The notes under the pieces were generated by a model. It saw only the letters and a list, made by a program, of their open reading frames with translations. It was not told where the DNA came from and made no database searches. 32,026 nucleotides of DNA, taken from contig JAGCNI010000053.1 of NCBI GenBank assembly GCA_017646015.1, positions 1 through 32,026 on the forward strand. The letters run 5' to 3'. The position numbers were made by a program, and so were the translations under genes. This document shows, one piece after another, positions 1-7,932 of the stretch. The stretch is from Lentisphaeria bacterium. Lineage in GTDB: Bacteria > Verrucomicrobiota > Lentisphaeria > Victivallales > UBA1829. The stretch's first letter is position 1. The number at the start of each line of letters is the position of its first letter.

Positions 1-553
1 CAGTTCCGGTCTTTGTCCAAGCGTCAGAAGCACGGGAAACGCTCAATGTCGGAGCTTCACGGTCAAGTTTGGTCACTTCCATGCTCTTGGTCACAACATT
101 TCCGGCGTTATCAGTTGCACGGAAATAGACTGTTCCGTTGGAATTTACATCGACCTTGTTGCCACTCTTCCAACTTTTACCGTCGAGACTGTATTCAACT
201 CCCTTGAGACCGCTCACCCAGTCAGAAGCCTGTGCGGCAAGAACCACTGCACCGTTTGTCCAGGAGGAAATATTTCCTGCAATCGAAAGATTCGGCGCAG
301 TATTATCCACACAGTGAACTTTGAAACTTTTGGTGATAACGTTGCCATTATAATCCGACGCACGAAAATAGATCGTGCCGTTATAATTCATATTCACGGA
401 AGAACCACTGCGCCAAGTCTTATTATCATAGCTGTATTCAATCGTTTTTGTTCCGACTCCGGCATCTGATGCACTGGCAGAAACAGTAACACCTGTCTGA
501 ATCCAACTTGCAGGAGCATTGGCGGAAAGAGTAAGTTTCGGCGGAGTGGAATC
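1..553 (-). repeat. Tandem Ig-like (OmpL47-type) protein repeats, about 81 residues each
   Basis: Three successive units start with a D-x-x-x-P motif at residues 733, 814 and 895 of the large surface protein, giving periods of 82 and 81 residues (about 245 bp). Each unit carries a W-x-x-G, an EYSxDxKxWxSG and an NGTxYFRAxDxxGN block. The third unit is cut by the window edge, so the total number is unknown. Such domains usually act as spacers or sugar- and adhesion-binding modules on exported proteins. Confidence 0.75.
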
Positions 554-2749
554 TATGGTAAATGTATTCAAAGAATTCCAGTTGGAACAATTCCCCAGGA
601 AATCGACCGCACGGACTTGCCAGTAATAACTGCCCTCTGCAAGGTTCTCAAAAGAAAAACTGTTTTTCCGGATCGTATAAGTCGTTGCTCCGGAAAAATC
701 AGGTTTTGCCCCTCCATTTTTACGGATCAGTTGCAATTCATACTTATCCACTCCGTTATTATCCGTCGATGCTCCCCAGCTGAGATTGACATTATTATTT
801 TTTGTCTGAGCATAAGTATTGGACGGCTTGCTCGGAGGCGTCCCGTCAACAACCGAGACTGATATTAACTCAATATTGTTATCTTCATTTTTTTCATCAA
901 TAAGATCTGTTGCATCAGCAATCAGAGCGAATTTATGATCTCCGGCAGAGAGTGTACCAGGAGCAAAAGTATAAGTATATGTTGAAGATAGTGACATTGA
1001 ATCTAACGAAGAGATGTACCACTCTGAGATTTTTTTATTACCATCATAGAGATACACATAGAAACCTGATGCATCGGCCTTCCCTGCATTAAAAACATCA
1101 AAGGTCAAAACCAGAGATTGATCATCTGTCAGATTTGAAGTATTAGCCGAAGCAGTCATCAGTAGTGCTGGTCTTTCATACAAGTCAAATTTCAGCTCAC
1201 AACTATTATTGCTGACATCTGCATCATCATTCCAAGAATCTGCGATGACAGAAAGAGAATGAGAACCTGCAGGCAGAGAATAAGTATGTACATATATTTT
1301 TGTATTCACAGTTCCTGAACTTCCAGGATTGGCTACAATATAATCCCCCGCAAATTTGTTCCCGTCAAGCAAGAAATCAAAACTGAATGGAGTGGAAACG
1401 GCACCGACATTCGCCCAATCAAATGAGACGTATATGCTTAAATCTGAAACATCAAGAGGTTCTGTAATTTGGAAATTTGTGATGACGATGTCCGGCAATT
1501 TTACAGGATTTGAAGAAACGCTCACGATCTGCGTTGACGAATAATTGTTTGACTCATTTGATTCTGCTACTTTATGTTCTCCATCAGCCATGAGTCTTAA
1601 AGAATGGATGCCAGTACTTAATTTTCCAACCTCTCCAGCACTGAGTGTATATGATTTTGTTATAGACTCGCCTGCTTTCAGTGGTTCTGTAGCATACGAT
1701 GCCAAAAGTGTATCGCCATCATACAAGTAAGTTCTGAAAACATTATTATCCACAGTTCCTTGATTTTTGACAGTAAAAGTAATTGTTAATGCATCACTGT
1801 CATATTGAGGATCCGTCAGGATGGAATTTGATGAAACTGTAAAAGAAGTAATCACCAAATCTGGTGAGCCGGAGGGAGTAGATGGATTTGACGGTGTTGA
1901 TGGATTTGACGGTGAACTGCTATTACCTGAGATTGTTATGCTATAAGAATAAGAGGAAGTATCAAACGAACTATATATCCAGGAAGACAGTTGATACGTT
2001 TTTCCCGCAGTTAAATAGTAGGAAACTGATTCTCCACAAGTGAATGTTTTAGGATTAGGCTTCTCTTCATACGCTTTGATCGTTACAGATAGTTTAGAAG
2101 AACCATAGCTGCTGAATGTATATGTTCCGCTGGTTGCAACACTGAAATATATAAATTCTGTGCGAGTTGGGTTGATTGCTCCAGATTCAATTTGTCCGGA
2201 AAAAGTAGAAGGCACACTGATTGTCCCCAACCAATTTGTATTCTGAGTGATATTATAACTTGTCGCATAATCATAGAGATCACCATACTCAACGCTATGG
2301 GACGTTCCCTTGACGATATGATCAGTTTCATGGGCAATTACAGAAATGATAGAAAGATCGCTGTGGTTTTGATCCAACAGAACAAACGCATTGTCATTTT
2401 TGATCTGATTATCAGTATCGATCGTTTCTGCCAAACCGTAAAATTCACCGTAGGGTTTGAAAGATTCTGTCGCACCGATATAAACCGTAGAATATTCTTC
2501 GTCTGCCGGAAGCGTGGAAACAAACAATACATTGTCATCCGCATATTGACGGTTCAGTTCATTGGTAATTTCATCAATACGTTCCTGAGAAAGCCCGCTG
2601 TCTTTGACATTTACGGAAATATTCAAATCCAGCGCACTGTTTTGATAGATGGTATCCGCACCATCAAAATCAAGATAAATGATTTGCTGTTCTTTTGCAA
2701 TCTGCGGAGTTTCCAGTTTACCATTGGCAAGTATCTGATCCTCTTTCAT
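1..2749 (-). CDS. Large metzincin-like, CARDB/FnIII/Ig-repeat surface or exported protein (3' end outside window)
   Basis: The reading frame is open for 916 codons and leaves the window, so the C-terminus is missing. It starts at the ATG at 2749 behind a GGGAG/AGAG ribosome site. Residues 24-31 (IYLDFDGA) and 140-151 (HETDHIVKGTSH) resemble the first strand and zinc helix of the LDFDG-type metzincin-like peptidases; H140, E141, H144 and H151 would be the active-site set. Residues 172-276 look like a PPC-type beta domain, followed by an Asn/Ser/Pro linker at 276-295 that contains two SNPSTP copies. Three CARDB-like domains follow (about 296-413, 418-525, 528-633), each ending in an acidic Asn-rich stretch such as ESNESNN. 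A fibronectin III domain (638-732) and Ig-like repeats of 81-82 residues (733 onward) come next. There is no N-terminal signal peptide, so export by a C-terminal signal (type I style) is possible but cannot be seen. Peptidase activity is inferred from the motif only. Confidence 0.85.
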   Translation of the reverse strand, partial: MKEDQILANGKLETPQIAKEQQIIYLDFDGADTIYQNSALDLNISVNVKDSGLSQERIDEITNELNRQYADDNVLFVSTLPADEEYSTVYIGATESFKPYGEFYGLAETIDTDNQIKNDNAFVLLDQNHSDLSIISVIAHETDHIVKGTSHSVEYGDLYDYATSYNITQNTNWLGTISVPSTFSGQIESGAINPTRTEFIYFSVATSGTYTFSSYGSSKLSVTIKAYEEKPNPKTFTCGESVSYYLTAGKTYQLSSWIYSSFDTSSYSYSITISGNSSSPSNPSTPSNPSTPSGSPDLVITSFTVSSNSILTDPQYDSDALTITFTVKNQGTVDNNVFRTYLYDGDTLLASYATEPLKAGESITKSYTLSAGEVGKLSTGIHSLRLMADGEHKVAESNESNNYSSTQIVSVSSNPVKLPDIVITNFQITEPLDVSDLSIYVSFDWANVGAVSTPFSFDFLLDGNKFAGDYIVANPGSSGTVNTKIYVHTYSLPAGSHSLSVIADSWNDDADVSNNSCELKFDLYERPALLMTASANTSNLTDDQSLVLTFDVFNAGKADASGFYVYLYDGNKKISEWYISSLDSMSLSSTYTYTFAPGTLSAGDHKFALIADATDLIDEKNEDNNIELISVSVVDGTPPSKPSNTYAQTKNNNVNLSWGASTDNNGVDKYELQLIRKNGGAKPDFSGATTYTIRKNSFSFENLAEGSYYWQVRAVDFLGNCSNWNSLNTFTIDSTPPKLTLSANAPASWIQTGVTVSASASDAGVGTKTIEYSYDNKTWRSGSSVNMNYNGTIYFRASDYNGNVITKSFKVHCVDNTAPNLSIAGNISSWTNGAVVLAAQASDWVSGLKGVEYSLDGKSWKSGNKVDVNSNGTVYFRATDNAGNVVTKSMEVTKLDREAPTLSVSRASDAWTKTGT

Positions 2750-2809
2750 TCTCTACTCCCATAAAGCTATAAAAATCATTATAAACACACGTAAATCATT
2801 AAATTTCTT

Positions 2810-2838
2810 ACTATATTGCATGATTCAGAAAAATACAA
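2810..2838 (-). promoter_or_regulatory. Sigma70-type promoter for the large surface protein
   Basis: On the minus strand, TTGTAT (2838-2833) and TATAGT (2815-2810) are separated by 17 bp in a very AT-rich gap. Transcription would start near 2803, leaving a leader of about 54 nt before the ATG at 2749. The call rests on sequence pattern only. Confidence 0.45.
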
Positions 2839-2894
2839 GTCCATTTCAATTAAAACCTTTTATTTTTAAACGGACAATACAAACAAATGAGAAA

Positions 2895-2932
2895 TTAAAA
2901 AAAAAGCCGGGATCTGGAAAAGAGCCTGGCTT
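2895..2932 (-). terminator. Rho-independent terminator of the mutarotase-murC-TPR operon
   Basis: The minus strand reads AAGCCAGG, a 13-nt loop, CCCGGCTT and then a run of T. This is an 8-bp stem with one A-C mismatch. It lies 22 bp after the stop of the TPR gene. Confidence 0.75.
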
Positions 2933-2953
2933 GCTATTTATTGAGAGACAATA

Positions 2954-3745
2954 TTACCGCGGAAGTTGAGCTGTAAAAGAACTCTCTTTGTAATTCTGTT
3001 TCAACATCTCTGCGATCTTTTCTTTGTCCGGATCCTGCAACGCACTCAGAAGTGTATAACAGGTATAGAGTGCTTCCGCACTCCGGGGATCATTCGGGAA
3101 TAAAAGAACTGTACGGTAATACAACATCGCCGCTTCCGGCTTCCGATCCAATTTCTGCAAAATATCCGCCCGCCGGATGTGGGCTGCAAAAACCAGAGAC
3201 GAATCATTCAGACGGAGTTGTTTCTGCAACAGTTCCAACGCTTCATCAAAGGCATTGACGTCAATCAGAAGTTTGGCAAGAAAATCACGGGCTTGATTGA
3301 GTCCGGAAATCTGTCCCGGATCCGATTGTGATTCCTTTTCCAATTGGGACAAGGCAAGAATCGCTTCATTCTTTCTGCCCATATTGTCAAGTGCCAACGC
3401 TTCATTGTAAACACAATACACTCGCCAACCTGTTTTACGGTGGTCATTGCCAGCTTTCCGATACAGAGCAGCGGCATCTTCCCATTGACGGGATTTGAAT
3501 TTTTTATCGGCATTCTTCACCTCTTCCGGCTGAGGCAGACGGGCATAAAGATATGCATCATTTCCGATCACGGATTTTTTCAATTCTCCGGACAGACGGT
3601 ATTCCAATGCACCATCATTACGGAGCGTAACAGAAGTTGGATGAATCGTTTTTCCGGAAGAAGTAACGATCAATATCTTTTCCGTGGCTCCGGCAGAAAT
3701 CAAACCGGTAAAAACCAAAAGAAACAGTAATATTTTTCCTGTCAT
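2954..3745 (-). CDS. Secreted tetratricopeptide-repeat protein
   Basis: This protein has 263 residues from the ATG at 3745, which overlaps the stop of the upstream Mur ligase gene as TGATG, a sign of translational coupling; AAGGAA precedes it at a suitable distance. A start 24 bp further upstream also exists but would put eight polar residues before the signal peptide. Residues 1-20 form a signal peptide (short basic start, a Leu/Phe-rich core, then SAGA). The mature part begins with about 60 residues of beta-type sequence, followed by degenerate TPR-like helix pairs at about 85-250 (for example the KSRQWEDAAALYRKAG and DEALELLQKQL segments). It therefore probably acts in the periplasm or on a membrane face as a protein-binding scaffold. 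The cotranscribed Mur ligase hints at an envelope role, but the partner is unknown. Confidence 0.75.
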   Translation of the reverse strand: MTGKILLFLLVFTGLISAGATEKILIVTSSGKTIHPTSVTLRNDGALEYRLSGELKKSVIGNDAYLYARLPQPEEVKNADKKFKSRQWEDAAALYRKAGNDHRKTGWRVYCVYNEALALDNMGRKNEAILALSQLEKESQSDPGQISGLNQARDFLAKLLIDVNAFDEALELLQKQLRLNDSSLVFAAHIRRADILQKLDRKPEAAMLYYRTVLLFPNDPRSAEALYTCYTLLSALQDPDKEKIAEMLKQNYKESSFTAQLPR

Positions 3746-5181
3746 CACGCAAGTTCCTTTCCGCAGCAACTCTCCACCGCCAGCTGTTTTGCCCAGGAGG
3801 AAAGAGAATTATCCCGCGCCCCCATGATCAGAACCACATCGCCCGGTTCTGTATTCTGACAGATGAAATGCAAAGCATCCTCTCTGTCTTTCATGGAGAA
3901 ATAATGTTTGTTCCCCTCTGCCCGGTAACCATCAACGACTTCATCGGAAGAGGGTTTGAAACTGCTGGTCCCTCCGGCATAATAAACCGGCAGAAAAGCA
4001 AACAATTCTTTGTCCAGCAACTCCTGTTCCAAAGCCCGGAACAACTCTTCCCGCATGAAACCAAGCGGGCCGTATCCATGCGGCTGAAAAAAGGCGATCA
4101 CTTTGCCGGAAGAAATCTCACGCCCTGCCCGCAGACAGGAGATGATCTTTTCCACATTATGGGCATAGTCATCAAAGAACTGTACCCCGCAATCATTTTT
4201 GCCCGCAGGATCAAATCGCCGCCATACACCATGGAAAGATTCCACAGCGGCACATGCCTCTTCTTCGCTGAATCCGAGTGCCAGAAGTTCTACAAAAATC
4301 GCCAAAGCATTGGCTGCCTGATGTATTCCGGGTCCCGGCAGACGGACTTTACGGGAAGAGGTACTGAACCGGGCAAACGATCCGGCTGGAGTGGAACTGT
4401 ACTCTGCCAGATGCACTGCGGAAGAGTTCTGATTCAAACTGAAAAGATGGATCTTCAAGGAGGACGGCAACGGACCGTAATGTTCCAGAATGGCTTGGTA
4501 CGCTTCTTCTTCGATCACAGCAAAATCCCGGATCGAACTGAGAAATGTTCCGAACACACGCGCCAATTCCTCTTTCGGATAATGATCGGTTCCAATGTTC
4601 AGGATCATGGCACTGTCTGCGGAATAATTGACAAGACTTTTATCGCTCTCATCCGCTTCCAGCACAAAGTATCTGCCGTTGCCTTTTACATAATTCCCGG
4701 CATTGACTTCCGATCTGAAAACATTGATCAGACCGCCGGAAAGTACACCGGGATCCTGTTTCAGAAAAGCAAGCGATTCCGCCAGCCACGCACTGACAGA
4801 GGTTTTACCGCAAGTCCCTGTAACAGCAACCGTATGAGCCGCTTTCAGTTGTCCGACAGCTGCCCCCATTGCAGCAGAACGATGCAGACGGGGAATTCCT
4901 GCTCCGGCTGCAAAATCCGGATTGCCTTCTTCAATGGCTGTTGAATAAACCAACGCTTCCGGAGGCGGATTCCCATCCGCAAAACGGGAGCCATCCTGAT
5001 CGTACAATTCAATTCCCTGAGCCTTGAGAGCCTGAAAAACAGCCTGATTTTCAGGAGCATGAAGTGCCCGGTCACTCCCGGACACATGATGCCCCAGAGA
5101 TCGTGCCATTTGAGCCAGACCACTCATGCCGATACCACCGATACCGACAAAATGCAGAGAATGCGGCAAAACTTCGCTCAT
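3745..5181 (-). CDS. murC: MurC-like UDP-N-acetylmuramate ligase (Mur ligase family)
   Basis: This 478-residue protein has the three-domain layout of Mur ligases. Residues 11-23 (FVGIGGIGMSGLA) are the MurC-type Rossmann motif for the UDP-sugar. Residues 121-128 (TGTCGKTS) are the ATP P-loop, 175-180 (EADESD) the metal and ATP site, 196-200 (NIGTDH) the usual Asn/Asp-His site, 318-323 (GVWRRF) and 337-342 (DDYAHN) the C-terminal domain motifs. MurC adds L-alanine to UDP-MurNAc, the first step of the peptidoglycan stem peptide, in the cytoplasm. Some positions differ from textbook MurC (GTCGKTS for GTHGKTT, DHYP for DHLD, DDYAHN for DDYGHHP), and the gene lies outside a division/cell-wall cluster. 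It could instead be an Mpl-like or other Mur-ligase paralogue. It follows the mutarotase-like gene by 24 bp and overlaps the TPR gene. Confidence 0.8.
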   Translation of the reverse strand: MSEVLPHSLHFVGIGGIGMSGLAQMARSLGHHVSGSDRALHAPENQAVFQALKAQGIELYDQDGSRFADGNPPPEALVYSTAIEEGNPDFAAGAGIPRLHRSAAMGAAVGQLKAAHTVAVTGTCGKTSVSAWLAESLAFLKQDPGVLSGGLINVFRSEVNAGNYVKGNGRYFVLEADESDKSLVNYSADSAMILNIGTDHYPKEELARVFGTFLSSIRDFAVIEEEAYQAILEHYGPLPSSLKIHLFSLNQNSSAVHLAEYSSTPAGSFARFSTSSRKVRLPGPGIHQAANALAIFVELLALGFSEEEACAAVESFHGVWRRFDPAGKNDCGVQFFDDYAHNVEKIISCLRAGREISSGKVIAFFQPHGYGPLGFMREELFRALEQELLDKELFAFLPVYYAGGTSSFKPSSDEVVDGYRAEGNKHYFSMKDREDALHFICQNTEPGDVVLIMGARDNSLSSWAKQLAVESCCGKELA

Positions 5182-5205
5182 CAGATCACATCTCTTTCCA
5201 ATTCA

Positions 5206-6363
5206 TTATTTTTTGCAGAGAAAATCCCAGTGAACAGCCGCTTCAACAGAGTGTCCGGCTTCATCCGTGAAGATCACTTTGCCATCTTCAAATACAGCAG
5301 ATGCAGTTTTTCCATAGTCGGCAGGAATACGGACAACCCCCTGGATCGCACTGACAGTAAAGGGTTTATCCGGGCTGAATTCGCCGCAGGTCTTCCAGCC
5401 TTTACGGGTCAGAGCATTTTCTTCAATAGAGGGTTTCCAGCCGTCAGCAAAATAAGAACAGCTTTCTTCCACTGCAAAACAGCGGGTCACACTGTTCCAC
5501 GGAGCACCATGACGTCCGCCATTGGCGACCCACAAGGTCGTGGCAGGCAATTCTTCCGCATTTTTCAGGGAGAAATAAAGATAGCCCTGATCCGGATAGG
5601 ATGCAGCAGCCCATGCCGGTGTGTCAGACGGTTTTTTCAGCATGGCAAAAAGATCGGTATAACCAACAGGATAAGGATAGACAGAACAATCAAGATATGC
5701 CGGTTTCTTGAATGCAGTCGGAACCGCTTCGAGGGAAGTGAATTCTTCGCCGGATGCAAGATACTGATATTCAAGATTTGCAGGATCAGAGAAGACAGAA
5801 GTTGGGGTCATCCCCAAATCAAACTTGCCGCAGGAGAAGTACATTTTTTCATTGGCTTCCGGCATTTTCATGATCGCATGATGACCATACGGCATTTTTC
5901 CACTCAGTCCGGTCACAGTATGACGGATATAAATGGCGGATTCACCTTTACGCATTTCATAATGTTTGACAACATGAGCCGGCTTGATCTTTGTATCCAG
6001 TTCCAGTTCAAAAATCGTAACATCCCCATTTTCTTCGGCAGATGTCAGTGTCCAGTTGGCAGCACTGGTTTCACCATGACACTGATACTGGAACCCATCC
6101 ACAGGATCACCGTTTCCACCGAAAGGCAAACAGAAGAAATCACCACGGAGATACTGGAGCAGCGGAAGAAAAGAAAGATCCGGATGCTCATCCTGCCACG
6201 GGGTAAGATAATACGGCTGAACAGGTTTTTCAGAATCTGCAAAAAATGTCACAGGCGCATGCTGACCGCCCTGCTCTGTAATAAACAATTCAATCTCGCC
6301 ACCTTTCAGATACCACCCCTGAGCTTTATGATTCTCACCTTTGCGAAACAGTTTTTCATTCAT
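5206..6363 (-). CDS. Galactose-mutarotase-like (aldose 1-epimerase fold) protein
   Basis: This protein has 385 residues; the start at 6363 is supported by AAGGAGAGA upstream. There is no signal peptide or membrane segment, so it is probably cytoplasmic. The sequence is rich in beta strands and aromatic residues, and segments such as the FFCLPFGGNGDP stretch (about 76-87) and the GKMPYGHHAIMKMP stretch (about 155-168) resemble aldose-1-epimerase-like beta-sandwich proteins, which bind a sugar in a cleft lined with His and Glu. Family assignment is by general resemblance only, and the catalytic pair cannot be fixed by eye. It is the first gene of the operon with the MurC-like ligase, so the sugar might be an envelope or storage sugar. 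An alternative is a non-catalytic carbohydrate-binding relative. Confidence 0.5.
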   Translation of the reverse strand: MNEKLFRKGENHKAQGWYLKGGEIELFITEQGGQHAPVTFFADSEKPVQPYYLTPWQDEHPDLSFLPLLQYLRGDFFCLPFGGNGDPVDGFQYQCHGETSAANWTLTSAEENGDVTIFELELDTKIKPAHVVKHYEMRKGESAIYIRHTVTGLSGKMPYGHHAIMKMPEANEKMYFSCGKFDLGMTPTSVFSDPANLEYQYLASGEEFTSLEAVPTAFKKPAYLDCSVYPYPVGYTDLFAMLKKPSDTPAWAAASYPDQGYLYFSLKNAEELPATTLWVANGGRHGAPWNSVTRCFAVEESCSYFADGWKPSIEENALTRKGWKTCGEFSPDKPFTVSAIQGVVRIPADYGKTASAVFEDGKVIFTDEAGHSVEAAVHWDFLCKK

Positions 6364-6416
6364 GATTACATCTCTCCTTATTTTATATTTCGAGTTAAAT
6401 TTCTCATCAAAAGCAA

Positions 6417-6445
6417 ACTATAGACCCCTTTTTCCGGAAATTCAA
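6417..6445 (-). promoter_or_regulatory. Promoter of the mutarotase-murC-TPR operon
   Basis: The minus strand carries TTGAAT (6445-6440), a 17-bp spacer and TATAGT (6422-6417). It is about 50 bp upstream of the ATG at 6363 and diverges from the V-ATPase promoter about 100 bp away. Confidence 0.6.
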
Positions 6446-6542
6446 GCTCAAAATCTCATTTTCAATAATATTTTACAAATTTATTTAAGGCAATAATTTA
6501 TTTTATTTTTAAAACATTAAGATATTTTTTTATAAAAGGCTA

Positions 6543-6571
6543 TTGAAATATCAGAAAAAAGGTGTTATATT
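6543..6571 (+). promoter_or_regulatory. Promoter of the V-ATPase operon
   Basis: TTGAAA (6543-6548), a 17-bp spacer and TATATT (6566-6571) give a near-consensus sigma70 promoter. The leader to the ATG at 6635 is about 57 nt. No clear operator is visible. Confidence 0.7.
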
Positions 6572-6634
6572 GGTAACGTATTGTTTACAGAAAAATCTTG
6601 TTTTCTATCAGACAACATAATCAGGAGAGAAGAA

Positions 6635-7231
6635 ATGGCAGAAGACATTCAGGGCTTATTGGAAAAGATCCATACTGACGGAATCCAGAAAGCAGAAACA
6701 GAAAAAGCAGCAATCATCGCCTCCGCAAAAGAAGAAGCTGCACGGATCATCGCGGCAGCAAAAGCAGAAGCAGAAACTTATACCAATAAAGCAAAACAGG
6801 AAGCGGAAGCAAGTGAGAAGAAAGCAGCAGAAGTGATCCGTCAGGCAGCACGGGATACCGTGATCGCTCTGAAAGCAGATCTTCTGGCAAAACTCAATAA
6901 CGTTGCTCATGCCTGTATTGCAGATGCCATGACACCGGAAATGATGGAACAGCTCATTCTTGAAATGGCAAAAACATACGCTGCCGATACCGGTTCCGTT
7001 GAACTGCTTCTGCCCCAGAAAGAACAGGATAAAGCGGCAACATATCTCAAAGCAAAACTCTTGGAAAAACTCAAAGCACAGCCGGTGATCAATCTGACAA
7101 ATGATTTCAACTCCGGACTGCAGATCTCTTTCCGCGACAGTGATGTATATTTTGATTTCAGCGATGATGCTCTGGCAGAAATCATCTGCCGCTTTGTCGG
7201 TCCGAAACTTGCAGCTGTCATCAAAGGCTGA
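6635..7231 (+). CDS. atpE: V-type ATPase subunit E (peripheral stalk)
   Basis: This protein has 198 residues. The ATG at 6635 is chosen because AGGAGAG sits 6 bp upstream; an in-frame ATG at 6581 has no ribosome site and would fall at the promoter's transcription start. Residues 1-95 are an Ala/Glu/Lys-rich coiled coil, and residues 100-198 form the globular domain that binds the A3B3 head. Subunit E is the peripheral stalk that stops the head from turning with the rotor. It is the first of seven genes in the order E, DUF2764, A, B, D, I, K, the order known from Chlamydia and Borrelia. No separate G/H stalk partner is present in the window, so a partner must be encoded elsewhere or another subunit must fill the place. 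Confidence 0.9.
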   Translation: MAEDIQGLLEKIHTDGIQKAETEKAAIIASAKEEAARIIAAAKAEAETYTNKAKQEAEASEKKAAEVIRQAARDTVIALKADLLAKLNNVAHACIADAMTPEMMEQLILEMAKTYAADTGSVELLLPQKEQDKAATYLKAKLLEKLKAQPVINLTNDFNSGLQISFRDSDVYFDFSDDALAEIICRFVGPKLAAVIKG

Positions 7232-7287
7232 AAAAATCCGGCTCCGGCTGGAATAACATCCGGAACAAAAGTCAGGAAACTCTACTT

Positions 7288-7923
7288 ATGAAAAAACAAT
7301 ATTTTGCATTGAAGTCTTCTCTTCCGATGCTTCGTTTTGACGAGCTTCCGCCGATAACATCTGCCCGTTTTCTGGAAATGTGCGAGGCATTTGTTGCCCC
7401 GAAACTGCTGCATTTTCTGGAAGCACTGACACTGGCACCGAAAGAAATTCCGCAAGTGGAAAAAAATTTCAAAGAAGCCGCTATCCCGACCGGTTCTTCA
7501 TGGAAATCGGATTTCATTGCAATGGAAAAATATGTGCAATGGGAAATCACTTTGAGAAATACATTGGCGGCTCTCCGGGCAGGAAAACAAGCGAAAGATC
7601 CGGCTCAATTCCAAATCCGGGATACAGCTCTTGACAGTACAGCTGTCGCAGCGGCTCAAAATATTTTCGGAATGACTGCTGATCCATTGGAAAAAGAACG
7701 GGCTCTTGATCTGGCACGCTGGAATTTTCTCGACGGAATGGAATGGAATCATGCATTCAATTTTGAAGCTCTCTGTATTTACCGCTGCAAGCTGATGATC
7801 CTCGAAAAATGGGCTGTACGCAAAAAAGGCGATCCGGTGAAAAACCTCGATTCAGCTGCAGAAAAATCGGAAAACGCATTGAAAGATCAGAACAACAATT
7901 ATAACATACAAAATCAGGAGTGA
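7288..7923 (+). CDS. DUF2764-type protein of bacterial V-ATPase operons
   Basis: This soluble protein of 211 residues has no membrane segment. Its place between subunits E and A and its size match the conserved hypothetical gene (DUF2764) found at the same position in Chlamydia and spirochaete V-ATPase operons. The second half is helical and rich in Trp, Leu and Glu (for example the EKERALDLARWNFLDGMEW stretch at about 148-166). The last 25 residues are Asn/Gln/Lys-rich and probably disordered. Because these operons lack a recognisable subunit C, a role as the link between the rotor shaft and the membrane ring is a reasonable guess, but it is not shown by the sequence. AGGA lies 10 bp before the ATG. 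Confidence 0.75.
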   Translation: MKKQYFALKSSLPMLRFDELPPITSARFLEMCEAFVAPKLLHFLEALTLAPKEIPQVEKNFKEAAIPTGSSWKSDFIAMEKYVQWEITLRNTLAALRAGKQAKDPAQFQIRDTALDSTAVAAAQNIFGMTADPLEKERALDLARWNFLDGMEWNHAFNFEALCIYRCKLMILEKWAVRKKGDPVKNLDSAAEKSENALKDQNNNYNIQNQE

Positions 7924-7932
7924 TGGAACATC

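Noticed and set aside
2192-2764. Short plus-strand open frames within 1-2764, suggesting a non-coding or decayed region
   Set aside because: The minus strand has one uninterrupted frame of 916 codons with clear domains, so these frames are shadows and the region is a normal gene cut by the window edge.
5059-6423. A 454-codon open frame on the plus strand
   Set aside because: It covers the mutarotase-like gene and part of the Mur ligase in antisense, has a composition unlike a folded protein, and would end inside the operon promoter.
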